A stretch of DNA of 64,000 nucleotides from NCBI RefSeq assembly GCF_018143015.1, contig NC_054740.1, forward strand, positions 71,941,856 to 72,005,855, given 5' to 3'. Source of the stretch: Lytechinus variegatus (lineage: Eukaryota; Echinodermata; Echinoidea; Temnopleuroida; Toxopneustidae). Position 1 is the stretch's first letter. Every line of letters starts with the position of its first letter. The notes under the pieces were generated by a model that searched no databases, had not been told where the DNA came from, and was given only the letters and a program-made list of their open reading frames with translations. Position numbers and translations under genes: made by a program. Shown here one piece after another: positions 47,101 through 58,066 of this stretch.

Positions 47101-50100
47101 GTGAGTGAGTGATGTCATCAGTTTCCTCTTTTGCATACCGACCAGGATGTGCATATAACTATTATGTGAAATTAAGCACAATTTGAAAATGTCATAACTT
47201 TCTTATTTTACATCCGATTTTGATGAAATTTTCCGTGTCATGCTCGTTGGATTCTTCTCTTTTTATTAAAATCAACTTTTTGTAGGGGTGGACTTGTCCT
47301 TTAAGCGGATATTGAAATGAATATCACCATAGCAACTCTTTACAGGTACATGCTTTACCATGGCGACCTTTGGTACTGCAATCGGATATCTTCTGGCTGG
47401 CTTCTTCCTCAACATCTACACAGATATTGAAATGCCGCCTGGGTAATTCTTTTCATTTTTATTCTTAATATCTATATGTGACAATATTACACTTTCGATC
47501 TCTTTTTGTTCTGGCGTTCTGAAAGGAAATAAGGACAATATCATTCATCTGATATTCTCTGCATGTGATTTATAATATCCGAATGACACCATTATATTGG
47601 CCACGGCCAATGTGTTGGCTTAGTTGGTAGAGCGTCCGTCTCACAACCGGGAGGTTGGGGGATCAAACCCGGGCCGCGTCAGACCAAAAGACGTTAAAAG
47701 ATTGGAGTTGCTGGCTTGCTGCTATAAGCCAGTTCGTAGTTCCTTTCTGCGCATGGTCAAAAGTTTCTACGCATGATCAGAGGAAGGTCATTTGTACTAA
47801 AGTGACATGGTAGTTTAAAATCTAATGAGATAAGCAACAACTTTGATGTCTTGATTATTCATATATTCTTTTGAATAGTGGTTTTCATTCACATCCACAA
47901 AAAACAACAATGCGTCCACGAACGACTGGTATTTCACAGTTTGCCAAGTACATTGTGCAACTTGCTATGATATGCATTCAAAGTAGGAATGCAGCATATA
48001 CCTTCATAAAGTCTTCATTGGTGTGCTATTCTAGTCATCTGGTCTATTCAATTTTTTCATCCTGCTATGTAGGGCCAGTTTACGTAATATCTTGCGTTGA
48101 TATCTGCCTATCATAATGAAAGAAATGAAAGGTCATTTGAACAAAATTGTCCATGAAGTAACTACGAACTGGTCAATACCCTCTTTGGCGTTCAACGATT
48201 AAAGGGATATAATAGAGCCTCGTCGACCTGGGGCTGCACAGCGGCTGCCGGGTCCACGATCAATTGGGCAAAGCAAATTTTCGGAGATATTTCATTTCAT
48301 GTCTATTTCGAACAATAAAACATTGATAGGATTTTAGTTTCATTAGTTTTCTGATGGGCCTAGATTGAAGTTCAGCATCCTCCTTTCGTTTAATTAGTTT
48401 CCGTGGTAGAAGTAAAAGAGAAAACAATTTGTTCAATTCATTAATGTACACCGATACTGATAATGCTCGATGAGTAAATATTATGTTATCAAATCGAGTA
48501 CTGTATCTACAAAATACTATGCACTGAAAGCTCGAATCGGATCATTATAAACGAAATTTATCTCGTTTTTTCTCAATGACTTGGCTCACTCTTTGAAAGA
48601 TTGAGAATGAAGGGTTGAAAGTATATTGTCAATGAGAATCAAAGGCGAGTGGAATTCAACTCAGTTGAGAGTGAAATTCTATTCACTCGCAAAAAACGGC
48701 TGCAGCTTCGATCTTTTACACAAATTGAATAAAATTCAAAATTCCATTGATCTGAAACAAGTCAGTGAGAGATTGATTGAATTGAAGACCAATCCAAAAT
48801 AAGATTGAAAAAATTGTTGCGTTCTAAATCTTAGATTGATATTTTCAATCTAATGCATGCACAATAATGCACAATAAATAATATGTTTTTGTTTTTTACT
48901 TTGCCATCAGAGTGTCTGTATCTCCATCTGATCCTGGTTGGGTGGGTGCTTGGTGGTTAGGCTTCATCGTGGCCGGGTTAGTCATCATCATACTCTCTAT
49001 ACCCATCGGACTCTTCCCCAGGGAATTACCGAGTGAGTTAGCCAGCAATAAAAAATGTAGACGTATAATTGTAATACCATACAAGAAAAGTAATGATGTT
49101 TAATAAAGCTTTTACTGATTTAAGTTTTTATTGTTCTTCAAGTACTCAACTGCAATTAAAATCATCAAATAATGAGCAAGCTATAAAATATACCTTATTC
49201 TATTTTAGAGGAATGAAACAATATTATTTCAGAAATGTCAGTTTGAAAATATGTTATTAACTGTTTGGTTATTTTTATGGTTGTGATTTATTTCACCTTT
49301 GTGATAATTGTTCTATTGTAGCATTTTGAAAATAATGCAATCACTCTTTATTTGTCATTTTTCTATCCAAAACCTTTGTATGTAACGAAAGAAACTGCTA
49401 AAATCCGAACTGAGAAGCCCGTGGAATCTCACAAGAACTCTGGCCTTCACAAAGGTGGGCACCCAGGACAGTCTAGCAGCGAGTCGTCTCGTCTGGTCCA
49501 GGAGATCAAGGGTGTGTTGAAGATTCTGAAACACCTGGCTATCAACCCTACCTATGTCTTCACTGTATGTTCTACCGTCCCCGATATCCTCCTCATCAAC
49601 TCCTTTGCCGCTTTCTTGCCTAAACTCCTCGAGAATCAATTCATGGTGACATCAAGCATGGCTACCATTATTACAGGTTAGTAAAAACCTACAGTGCGTC
49701 ACCAGTACACCCACAAACACGACACCATCAAACACGATTGATCACTTCCGCCTCCACCGATCCACCAACTTTCGAGAAAAGCCTCTCAGCTCTCCATTGT
49801 GATTTGACTTGTATTTTTAAAGGAATATTGCTCTACTGTAGAGAATTTTCCCGTAGTAAATGCGAAAAGTCCAGATAACACCATTTGCACCGATGTATCA
49901 CCTACCGAAATGACTTAAAAAAGTATATCATCAATTCTCGATTCCACCGTAAATCCGCCACCACGACCTATTACTAAGTGACAATGTCACCGCCATTATA
50001 TCAGTATCGCTCAATTTACCTAAATCATCGACGCCACTAGTATCATCATAGCCACCATCATACGCTTCCACAGCCACCACTACCTCCGACACTATCACCA

Positions 50101-53100
50101 CATGACGACCACATTGTAGACATCACAATCACTTCCACCACAAAGACAAAAGCACTATAATACCCACTATATCACTTACCAAAATAACAAGCCAAGATGC
50201 ATGATATTGAGTTCCACCGTCAAATCCGTCACCACGACCGAAGTTACAATCATCCAAATATTGACAGCAACTTACGCCACCATCGCCTTACCACCATTAA
50301 CACCGCCACCACTACCTCCGACACTATCAACGCTACCATCACCAACATAACATCTACCACATCATCGTCATAATCAAGATCTACTTCTATTTGTCTCCGT
50401 CACACCTAATAAATCACACATTTCCGAAATATTCCTCCAAATACTGAAAGTAAAATAATTACTTGAATGTAGAATAATTTCGAAGATGCTTAATGAGTAT
50501 GTCTGAGAAATCTAGAAAGGTGATATTCAAGCCGAATCCTCTGTGATACATATTTCATCCATTCAGGTATTGCAGTTATCCCCGGATCTGTCTTAGGGAC
50601 GTTTCTAGGAGGATGGGTGATGAAGCGATGGAAACTGAAGGTCCCGGGACTTATCAAGCTTGCCATCGTAGGGAGTACCATCGAGACCATCGCATTTCTT
50701 GGTGTTTTCATGCATTGTCCGCAGGCTCAGATAGCAGGGGTGACAACCGCGTATAGCAATGGGTGAGTGTAGGACGGTTGCGAAAATCGTTACCGACTGT
50801 TCAATAATGGATGGCTATCTTATTTAATTTTAATTTGTACACGATTTAAACTTTTTTATCTAGTGAAAAGGTATGATGAAGAAGAATTATGATGCTGATA
50901 ATGATCATCATAATGATAACGATGGAGAAGATACTGATACAGCTTCTGATGATTATGATAAAGAAGGTGGTGGTGATAATGATGATGTCACGAAAAAAAG
51001 TGTTACATTAAAAGTGGAAATATAACTTTAAACTTTATCGCAGATCTATTATCAAGGACAATTATTATTTTATTCTCTCTTCCTTCCAACTACCCATCCT
51101 CCTTTACTCTTCCCCGTTCTCTCCCCCTCTCTTACTCTCTCTCCCTCTCCCCCTATCACCCCCTCTCTCTTCCAACATCCCCTTCCAATATCTCCACCAC
51201 TCTCTTGGTCGATGAAATACAGATCTAGTCTTCTCGACTTGACGTCCCCATGCAACCAAGCCTGTTCATGTTCTGTCGATAAGTTTAAGCCAGTGTGTAT
51301 GGAAGAAACCGGCATCAGCTTCTTCAGTCCCTGTCACGCGGGATGTAGCCAAGATCTTGGAAATGGTGTACGTATATAAACTAGGGGACTGCTCACAAAG
51401 TTGATTGTAAAGTTACATGTAACGGCCCAAAAAATTGACTTAATGGACCATATTCCAGCTGTAAAGCTCATTTATAAAAAAAAAATTATTTGGCAATGAA
51501 ATGTGACGTAACGTAACATATGACACGATGTGACATTATGATAAAGTGAAAGATATTTTTTTACCATGTTTTCTCGAAATATAATCTTCAAATTTCAAAC
51601 ATTATCAGAATTTTATAAAAAAAACTTTTATATTGACATAATGTTTCTACGTCCTGTAAAAAAAGCTGAGCGACATTTTATTTTACAGTTACTCGCATAT
51701 AATTATCAACACAGTTAATCATTGAAAAATAAATCTTGATAGCAATATTAATCAATGAATTTTGTGTAACAGACCCTACAGTGTCTAAATAGGGTGTCTA
51801 GACAAATTATTAGCATACAAAATTGTAAAATTGACCGATACCATTATTGAATACTGTGTAAGTTTGGACTAGACGAGCTTTGGTACACGCAGGAACAGCA
51901 GATATACAATAATTTGGAAGAGAATGTTAGTCATGTTGACCAAGATCCGTGCTTGTATATACCCTTGGTAGTCAAGTCTGACTAACCGTCGACATAATTA
52001 GTGGTAAAAAAAGATAACTGGGTTACAGAGCCGTTACAGAGCTACATCAATTCGAACCCGGTACCTTTGGACCCGGAGAACTCTAAATCAACCACTATTC
52101 GTCATTCTTATTATCTTTGACAGACGTTTGCTGGTTGCGTCTGTTCTCCAATGGCTAGCTCTGGAATTCTTGGTACTGTTCATCATGGGAAATGCTCCAC
52201 ACCTTGTAATCTCTTACCTGCATTCATTGTTATAATGAATATAGTGTTAGTCGCCATATTCATGGGTAAAGTGCCTCTGATGAACATAGTTTTCAGGTGA
52301 GAATGTACACATAATGTCCTCAAATAAAAAATGGTATTTTCTTGCATTGCTATGTATTTTGTCTTGAGCAGAATATTAGCAGGTGCCAATGACGTTTCAT
52401 TTCAATTCTTGTAAATCCAAAAAGTTCTGCGTTGGTGAGTTGAGCGGCAAACAACAAGGTCAAAAAAGTAAAACCATGCATACGCTCTATTTTTTGACAT
52501 TTCGGTCAAAGATCTTTTATCAGTCGTTTTATTTTTGTAATTCTTTATATATACCAACAATGTTTTCATGGTAAAACTGCGTGCCATACGGTGGCTAAAT
52601 CGTTCAGATGACCACTTATAACATATCCATTGCTTTGGCCAAATAAACTATCAAAACCTAACCAAGTCAGGGAAGTACACAATTTTATTTTCATGATACG
52701 CTACTGAAATGTACTTATTTTGTTTAATTCTAGGTGTGTTGCCGAGCATGAACGACCAGTAGCTCTAGGAATGAATTCTGTTGTGGCCAGAACACTTGGT
52801 AAGTCTTCAAAGGGCCATGTTCATACCAATTTTTACTCATTTTTTTAGGTGTCCATGTAGCCATTCCCTTTTTGGGCTGCAATACTTCAAGCATGCTTAT
52901 ATAGCTTGCCTCTACATTTTACTCATTATATATTATTTTTTCTATATTGCATTTATTTCTTTCTCCAGTCACTACATATATATAAGATTGTTACTTGGTT
53001 ATGTACAAGGCTATATTATGATTATGTCTCACGCATTGTAAATTTGTTTTGTATATTCCAATAAATGCAGAAAATCCTGCAAAACAAATTGTGGTAAACT

Positions 53101-54347
53101 TGTCAGTATAATAACTACCATGGAAGGGAAGGTTGGGACTGGTTGAGCCATGTCAACATGTTAGATATAAGATAATAATTTCTTCTTTTTTTTTCAATTT
53201 ACCCAAGTTTTCACAATTTTTAGAAAATGGGTAAAAAAAACTTACTTTTTTATGAAGAGGGTGATAACCTTTACCGTGTAGAAAGTCTTAAAAAGGGCAG
53301 TTGGTATTGGAAATTGAAAGGCAAGAAAGTGAATTAGAATTCAAAGAATTTAAAAGCATGCAAGCATAAGAATAAAGTAATATTCTTTCGTGAATGATAA
53401 GGGTATTGACTGTAAATCATGTGATGGTTTCTATAGCAAATGAACAATAAATAGGATGTGGATGCCTGTTTTCATTTTTTTGAAAATAAAAAGCGTATTC
53501 AGTTTAATCATTGTCGACACTGGTGCTCATGAGTGTAAAAATAATCAAGATAAAAGTAGTTAAAGCAGGATATGAAAAGGATATACTTGCACTAACGAAA
53601 ATGGGACTGGAATGCGGTTGTATAAAGTTGGAGGAGGGAAATATTTTCGATATTAATTTCATTGGTTCCAAAATGATTTAAATATTTTATCTAGATGTCA
53701 TTTCATTAAAGGAATTATCTTTTTCATTACACTGTAAAAATTGTGGTGTTAAAACTGATACCAATTGGTGTTAATAGAGGACCACACCCTGAGGTGTTAA
53801 AATAACACCCTAGAGATTGAACATAACACCAAAGAGTGTAAATGTAACAACCATAGGTGTTTATAGGTCTAAAACTAACACCACCAATTTAACACCGGTG
53901 TAAAATAACTGATGTGGTCCTCTATGTACACCGGTTAACACCACAGTTTTTGCTGTGTAGTGCATTATGTGGACCAGCTATTGTTGGTATACAGTATATA
54001 CATTTTGAATATTCAAACCATTGCACAATAGTTTCGTTAACGATGAATATTTTTTGTCTTCGTATTTAGGCGTCATTCCAGGCAACATTTTGTTCGGTGT
54101 CATCATTGACAGTACATGTGTACAATGGCAGGAAACGTGTGGTGAACGAGGTGCATGCTGGCTGTACAACAACAAAAGCCTGTCCTGGAAACTGGCAATG
54201 CTTGCGCTTGTTTGCAATCTTCTAACGGTGCTCTTTTATTCGCTGGCGCTTCGGTTTTACGAACCGGCTCCACACAACGATTTGGATACGGATAAGCCGG
54301 ATGTGCCTGAAATCGAACCGAGCCTTGATCATGAAACCAGTATTTGA
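43978..54347 (+). CDS. SLCO/OATP organic anion transporter, ten coding exons, 677 residues
   Basis: A plasma-membrane carrier of the SLCO family, which moves amphipathic organic anions such as hormone conjugates by sodium-independent exchange. Ten exons (listed separately) join in phase to 2034 bases including TGA. Landmarks: cytosolic N-terminus with CGWCDWRPRWLQRFN; first membrane segment at about 49-67; ITSIERRF at 74-81; YFGGRGNKPRWI; ALPHFTTERY; the family signature as DPGWVGAWWLGFI at 264-276 (the usual Arg before Trp is Gly here); a Cys-rich Kazal-like loop at about 468-515; GVIPGNILFGVIID near 586-600; and the usual twelve hydrophobic segments. The C-terminus ends ETSI, a class I PDZ ligand form. 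By eye it is nearest vertebrate SLCO4A1 (CGW..RPR.LQ.FN, LTxPCNxACSC). Length is normal. Substrate cannot be read from sequence. Confidence 0.95.
45361..45847 (+). CDS. SLCO exon 2
   Basis: Acceptor TTTTGTTTTATAG, phase 0. Encodes LMIEDGFTNSAITSIERRF through ATPPGSLGVVFLDE: membrane segments 2-4 and the first large outer loop, with a possible N-glycosylation site NSTS. Donor TTAA|GTAAGT, phase 1. Confidence 0.95.
46304..46419. repeat. 58-bp perfect-length tandem duplication
   Basis: 46304-46361 and 46362-46419 start 'ctacaaagtattaaaaactc' and end 'gatggaggt', with one clear substitution in the body (CAATG against CATTG) and a different last few bases. A recent duplication. Confidence 0.9.
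46699..47304. mobile_element. TTAA-flanked MITE (full copy) in SLCO intron 2
   Basis: TTAAAGGTAAAGTCCACCTC at the left, GGGTGGACTTGTCCTTTAA at the right. About the same length (606 bp) and interior as 30711-31321. It lies in the transporter's intron, close to exon 3. Confidence 0.9.
47346..47442 (+). CDS. SLCO exon 3
   Basis: Acceptor CAACTCTTTACAG, enters in phase 1. Encodes (S)TCFTMATFGTAIGYLLAG and FFLNIYTDIEMPPG, the fifth membrane segment. Donor CCTGG|GTAATT, phase 2. 97 bases. Confidence 0.92.
47605..47870 (+). mobile_element. tRNA-derived SINE in SLCO intron 3
   Basis: A-box-like TTGGCTTAGTTGGTAGAGCG and B-box-like GGGGATCAAACCC give the head; the body carries 'gccagttcgtagttccttt' and 'aggaaggtcatttgtac'. 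A reversed fragment of a similar body ('aaggtcatttgaac', 'gtaactacgaactggtc') lies at 48130-48172. Confidence 0.75.
48911..49032 (+). CDS. SLCO exon 4, family signature
   Basis: Acceptor TTTACTTTGCCATCAG, phase 2. Encodes VSVSPSDPGWVGAWWLGFI, then VAGLVIIILSIPIGLFPREL, the sixth membrane segment. Donor CCGA|GTGAGT, phase 1. Confidence 0.95.
49392..49676 (+). CDS. SLCO exon 5
   Basis: Acceptor chosen at GTATGTAACGAAAG (49391), the only AG giving the right phase after the pyrimidine tract; it yields LPKTAKIRTEKP across the junction. Encodes the Lys/Ser-rich central cytosolic loop and membrane segment 7 (AINPTYVFTVCSTVPDILLI). Donor ACAG|GTTAGT. The acceptor is the least certain in the gene. 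Confidence 0.88.
49690..50380. repeat. CCACCA-rich degenerate duplication in SLCO intron 5
   Basis: 'ttccaccgtaaatccgcca' at 49942 recurs as 'ttccaccgtcaaatccgtca' at 50212, and 'gccaccactacctccgacac' at 50073 recurs at 50305. An old tandem copy with a spacing of about 230-270 bp, altered by indels. Confidence 0.7.
50567..50762 (+). CDS. SLCO exon 6
   Basis: Acceptor TTTCATCCATTCAG, phase 1. Encodes GIAVIPGSVLGTFLGGW, KRWKLKVPGLIKLAIVG and HCPQAQIAGVTTAY, membrane segments 8 and 9. Donor AATGG|GTGAGT, phase 2. Confidence 0.95.
50763..51222 (+). other. SLCO intron 6
   Basis: GAT/GATAAT-rich stretch at 50880-50990 and a CT-rich stretch at 51070-51180 that serves as an extended pyrimidine tract before exon 7. 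Confidence 0.7.
51223..51367 (+). CDS. SLCO exon 7, Kazal-like loop
   Basis: Acceptor GATGAAATACAG, phase 2. Encodes SSLLDLTSPCNQACSC, FKPVCMEETG and FFSPCHAGC: the Cys-rich outer loop between segments 9 and 10. The usual CGxDGxxY of the loop is altered to CMEETGISF, but cysteine spacing is kept. Donor GGT|GTACGT, phase 0. Confidence 0.93.
52124..52296 (+). CDS. SLCO exon 8
   Basis: Acceptor TTATCTTTGACAG, phase 0. Encodes TFAGCVCSP, HHGKCSTPCNLLPAFIVIMN and membrane segment 10. Donor TTTTCAG|GTGAGA, phase 2. Confidence 0.93.
52734..52798 (+). CDS. SLCO exon 9
   Basis: 65-base exon. Acceptor TTTGTTTAATTCTAG. Encodes RCVAEHERPVALGMNSVVAR then TLG, the conserved RCV....R..ALG...V.R.LG block before segment 11. 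Donor CTTG|GTAAGT. Confidence 0.93.
52799..54069 (+). other. SLCO intron 9
   Basis: The last intron. Apart from one MITE (53728-53959) it is AT-rich and unremarkable. Confidence 0.8.
53728..53959. mobile_element. GGTGTTA-family MITE (copy 4)
   Basis: TACACTGTAAAAATTGTGGTG at the left, CACCACAGTTTTTGCTGTGTA at the right. Close to the copy at 13566-13801 block for block, with a short extra 'tttataggtc'. It lies in the sense intron of the transporter. Confidence 0.9.
54070..54347 (+). CDS. SLCO exon 10 and stop
   Basis: Acceptor TTGTCTTCGTATTTAG. Encodes GVIPGNILFGVIIDSTCVQW, ETCGERGACWLYNN, the last membrane segment and an acidic tail ending DHETSI. TGA at 54345-54347. The CGxxGxC and PxxIxxGxxID motifs are those of the family. 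Confidence 0.95.
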
Positions 54348-55140
54348 ATGAAGTGAAATTTTACTATTTTATATCAGTGTAACTTGATTGAAAATTGCGA
54401 TGCCTTTATTTATACACTTTTATCAATATTGAATTTGTGGACAAGCTCTTGCCAAAAGGTGTATTCTAGCCAAGTGATACATTATCATAGATCTGATAAA
54501 TTTCTGTCAGTACACCAAAGATTGATGACAAAAATTTTTACACTCATATGGCCCTTTTTAATCGGAGGTTGTAAACTAAATCTCATATTTCTCATCTTTT
54601 TATATTACTAATTTTGATAATTACTGGTGATATACAGTACAAATATGAGAGCAAGTCATGTCGCGCACTCACTTTTTATAATGAACATAGAAATTTCCGA
54701 TTATTGGAGATGTGACAGATTAAAATATGGAATCTTTTGATCAGATCACATTAGGAAATTGCATCTGTTCTCAAATGAAACAAATCATACGTTTCATTAT
54801 AATGAGGAAAAATAAAACTCGCCCAAATAATAGTGGTTTGGGCGTTCCCGCATTTGCATGCCATCTGCTTGGTAAAATTAAGCAAAACTTTTTTTTACAT
54901 CAGATATATCTGAAATTTCATTGTTTGGCATGTTTGATACTGTTCATAATATATTCAAATTAGCATCATAGGGTGGGTTTGCCATTTAATGAATCATAAT
55001 TTTAGCATTTTTAATTTTCACTTTGTTATATTTGTGTTTTTGTTTGTACTGTTTATACGAATGTTTTTAATATAGATATTGCTTATATAAAGGCGACCAC
55101 ACACCTTACGATTGGTCTGTGACCCGATTTCTGAATAAAA
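54348..55140 (+). other. SLCO 3' UTR and possible poly(A) signals
   Basis: AATAAA occurs at 54811-54816 and 55134-55139, so the 3' UTR could be about 0.5 or 0.8 kb. No downstream GU-rich element decides between them. Confidence 0.4.
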
Positions 55141-55680
55141 TGTAGTAGAATATTTTGATGCTAACATTGAGACTTGGAATATCTTACTGCGTTATGTTCT
55201 AAATCTTTGTACGAATACCTACGTTCAAATCTATGACTATATGCTATCGTCCTTCTTAGAATAAAAGCGAATTCAATATCCAGTCATAATGACGACATAG
55301 CAGTCGTACGATTGGCTAGTATACGATTTGAAACTAATTTGACCTTTACTAAAAAATTAAGTCTTGCAAGCTTTCAAAATGGTTTATTTTAGTATTCTTT
55401 TAATTAATTTTAACCTCGAATAAAAAATATGTTCCATTCACATTTTCAGAAAATGAGCAAAATGCGATTTGCTCCAAAATCGGATCGCGAACAGTCGTAT
55501 GGTGTACGGTGGCCTTAAGGGGCGCTGGAAGCAACAAATAAGAAGCATGCATGCAACAGTCACATGAACAAAACCGACTCCAGACCGAACACAGTTATTA
55601 CATTATCACCAATGACATATATCGGTCGGCTTGGATTCGGTTTCGTAGGCCTGGCTGCAGCATGATATTCTTATCTTAAA

Positions 55681-55991
55681 GGTCCGTATTCTAAAGTCGG
55701 GTTTAACTTAAACTCATGTTTAATGTTGTGGTTTAAGTATAGATAGCCAATCGTTACATAAATCACTAACGGTAGAGATATAACATTTCAACCCATTTGA
55801 CTCTAAAATCATTCATAAATGTCTAGAAAGTATAAGTAGATGATTGTCTTCATCATCGACGAATCAGGATAGCGCGCAGTAAACATAGGAAACATACAAC
55901 TTGATAAAAATTTTAATACTTTTGGCTTCCCATAATTTTAGCACAGAGTTAGACCATGGTCTAAGTTAAACCCGACTTCAGAATACGGGCC
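55681..55991. mobile_element. Palindromic MITE (CGGGTTTAACTTA family)
   Basis: Left GGTCCGTATTCTAAAGTCGG and right CCGACTTCAGAATACGGGCC are inverted, with 'gtttaacttaaactc' near the left and 'ctaagttaaaccc' near the right. About 310 bp. A half copy lies at 29075-29118. Confidence 0.85.
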
Positions 55992-56200
55992 AAAGAGTAT
56001 GGAAGGTAATTACGACAAATTGCGGGATTTTTAAAATAGAACTGACGGGGATTTATTATGTAACGAGAATGTGTTGTCCTTTGTGAAATTTTGTGAGTCG
56101 TCAACTGTTGATTTATACCTCTGAGTCAGTAAAATTCGATGAATTGCAAATAAAGCACATGCATGACCCCCCAAATTCGAGAAAAACAGCACGCCCTATA

Positions 56201-57187
56201 CAGTGCGTATCAAAAAAAAGTTTACACTTTGAAAAAGCTCTGGGAATTAAAAAATATACAACATGTGGGTAATTTTTTGACATATAATCTTGGGTTAGGG
56301 TCTCATCTATCACATGAAAGTAAAAGTTTTGACAGAATGTTACACTTGAGTGAGCACTGTCCATTTTTGTAAAGCTCGCAGAAATCTGTTTGCGCAGAAA
56401 TGCTCGTTTTCACGCTGTGTAAAGGGGAAATGGCGAAATCAAACTTACCTTGCGAAACATTTCTCTTACATTTCCCTTGCACTTTCAGTCAATTGAAATA
56501 AAACGGATACATTCAACCATTCTGTAACAATTTTCCACCTTAATTGAAATTTCAACACTTAGTAAGCACAACCTTTACCATTTTTTGTGCCAGCTGGATC
56601 TGAGGACATAACTGAATCTGAAGAAAAGTTAAAATCAGACATCTCTAGCATTTTTTTCACTAAGTTTTTATCATTTAAAGTGGGTTTACATTTCATTTTT
56701 CATTTAATACTTGTTTCTCCACACTTTTCCCAAGCTTGGAAATGATTAACACAATGAAAATCAAGCCTAAGTTATCTCATGTAAATCACAGCTCAGTGTA
56801 AAGCAAATATCGTCACGATGGCCCAGGTGTGTGGGGAAGTGGGATGGGGCGCAATGCACTCTTCGGAGGGTTTTGGGAAAGGAAACCAGTTTTAAAAAGT
56901 TAAAGAGATCTTCAAATCAATTTTACTAGCTAAATTCCACGTGTTCTTCATGATTAATGTCTACTTTTATTTGCATAATTATTTCAAAGTTCTGCGCAAA
57001 TGATTTTTCACCAGCTTTTCAAAAATAAGTGGTGCTCACTCAAGCGGAAATATTTTTCGACAGTTATATCGTCATTTGATTAAATGGATCTGTACCAATG
57101 TTAAAATGTGGAAAAATCTTCAGGATATTCCAAATGTACAATTTCACAGGATTTTTTCTAAGTGTAAACTTTTTTTGATACGCACTG
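56201..57187. mobile_element. 987-bp Tc1/mariner-like non-autonomous element (copy B)
   Basis: Same ends as copy A at 37834 (CAGTGCGTATCAAAAAAAAG) and flanked by TA (56199-56200, 57188-57189). It follows copy A along the whole length with scattered substitutions and small indels. Same orientation as copy A. No transposase. Confidence 0.92.
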
Positions 57188-57819
57188 TATAAACAAGATG
57201 AGTAATCATTGATTGATCTTAAAATATATGTATATATCGAGAGAATTGCAAATGACCATGTGCCTTTTAGGATATTTGTTTAATTTCGTTTATTCATCAC
57301 ACTACTTCCACTATGTTAGCATTCCATCATCATATGTATTGGCCAAAGTCAGAGTTATTATATCCAACTCCTTTGGAAGCGCGCAGGGACGTTATATCAT
57401 AATGAACTATGCACAACGAAAGAACTGCGTATTATCATTACATGTACTATTATCATTAATATTAATATTATCTTTATTATTATTGTCTTAATTTATTATG
57501 GATTGTCTTTCTAAGAAATGTCAGGGGTCCATCTTTAAAAGTGTCGCGATTGAGCCGATCAGTTGCAACTATGGAAAGCCAGCAACGTCAGCATCTACAA
57601 TACACGTGTGTTCAAGAATACTTTCTATAAATGACGCATGTATTCTTGCAGTAACAGTGTGTACTCGACAATTCAGTGTGCTTTTCTTTGTTTTCAAAGG
57701 ACATCGGGCAAATTTCCCAACGAAAAAAAAATAACGTTGATGGAATATACTTGAGATTGATCGGATCAATCGTAACTCTTTGAAATACGGGGTCATGGTG
57801 CTATAATAAGACGATGTGA

Positions 57820-58066
57820 TACACTGCAAGAACTTCGGTGTTGATTTAACACCAGCCCAGAATCTATATCTATCCACACCAGAGAAGTATTGAAACAACA
57901 CCAGTTTGGAATCAAACCGATGTTCTTTTAATACTAATTGGTGTTGTATATACATATATCTGGTGTTAGACCAAAACCAAAACTGGTGTTGTTTAACACT
58001 TCTCTGGTGGGGACAGATATAGATTCCGGGCTGGTGTTAAATCAACACCGGAGTTTTTGCAGTGTA
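57820..58066. mobile_element. ACACCAG-family MITE (full copy)
   Basis: TACACTGCAAGAACTTCGGTG at the left and CACCGGAGTTTTTGCAGTGTA at the right are inverted; further inside, 'tccacaccagagaagt' faces 'acttctctggtgggga'. It resembles the GGTGTTA family in plan and end sequence, so both may belong to one group. Confidence 0.88.

Larger units (their letters stand above)
45848..47345 (+). other. SLCO intron 2
   Basis: Holds a 58-bp tandem duplication (46304-46419) and a full TTAA-flanked MITE that ends 41 bp before the acceptor. Confidence 0.85.

Noticed and set aside
47611-47685. A tRNA gene on the plus strand in SLCO intron 3
   Set aside because: Good boxes, but stems are imperfect and a repeat body follows; treated as a SINE.
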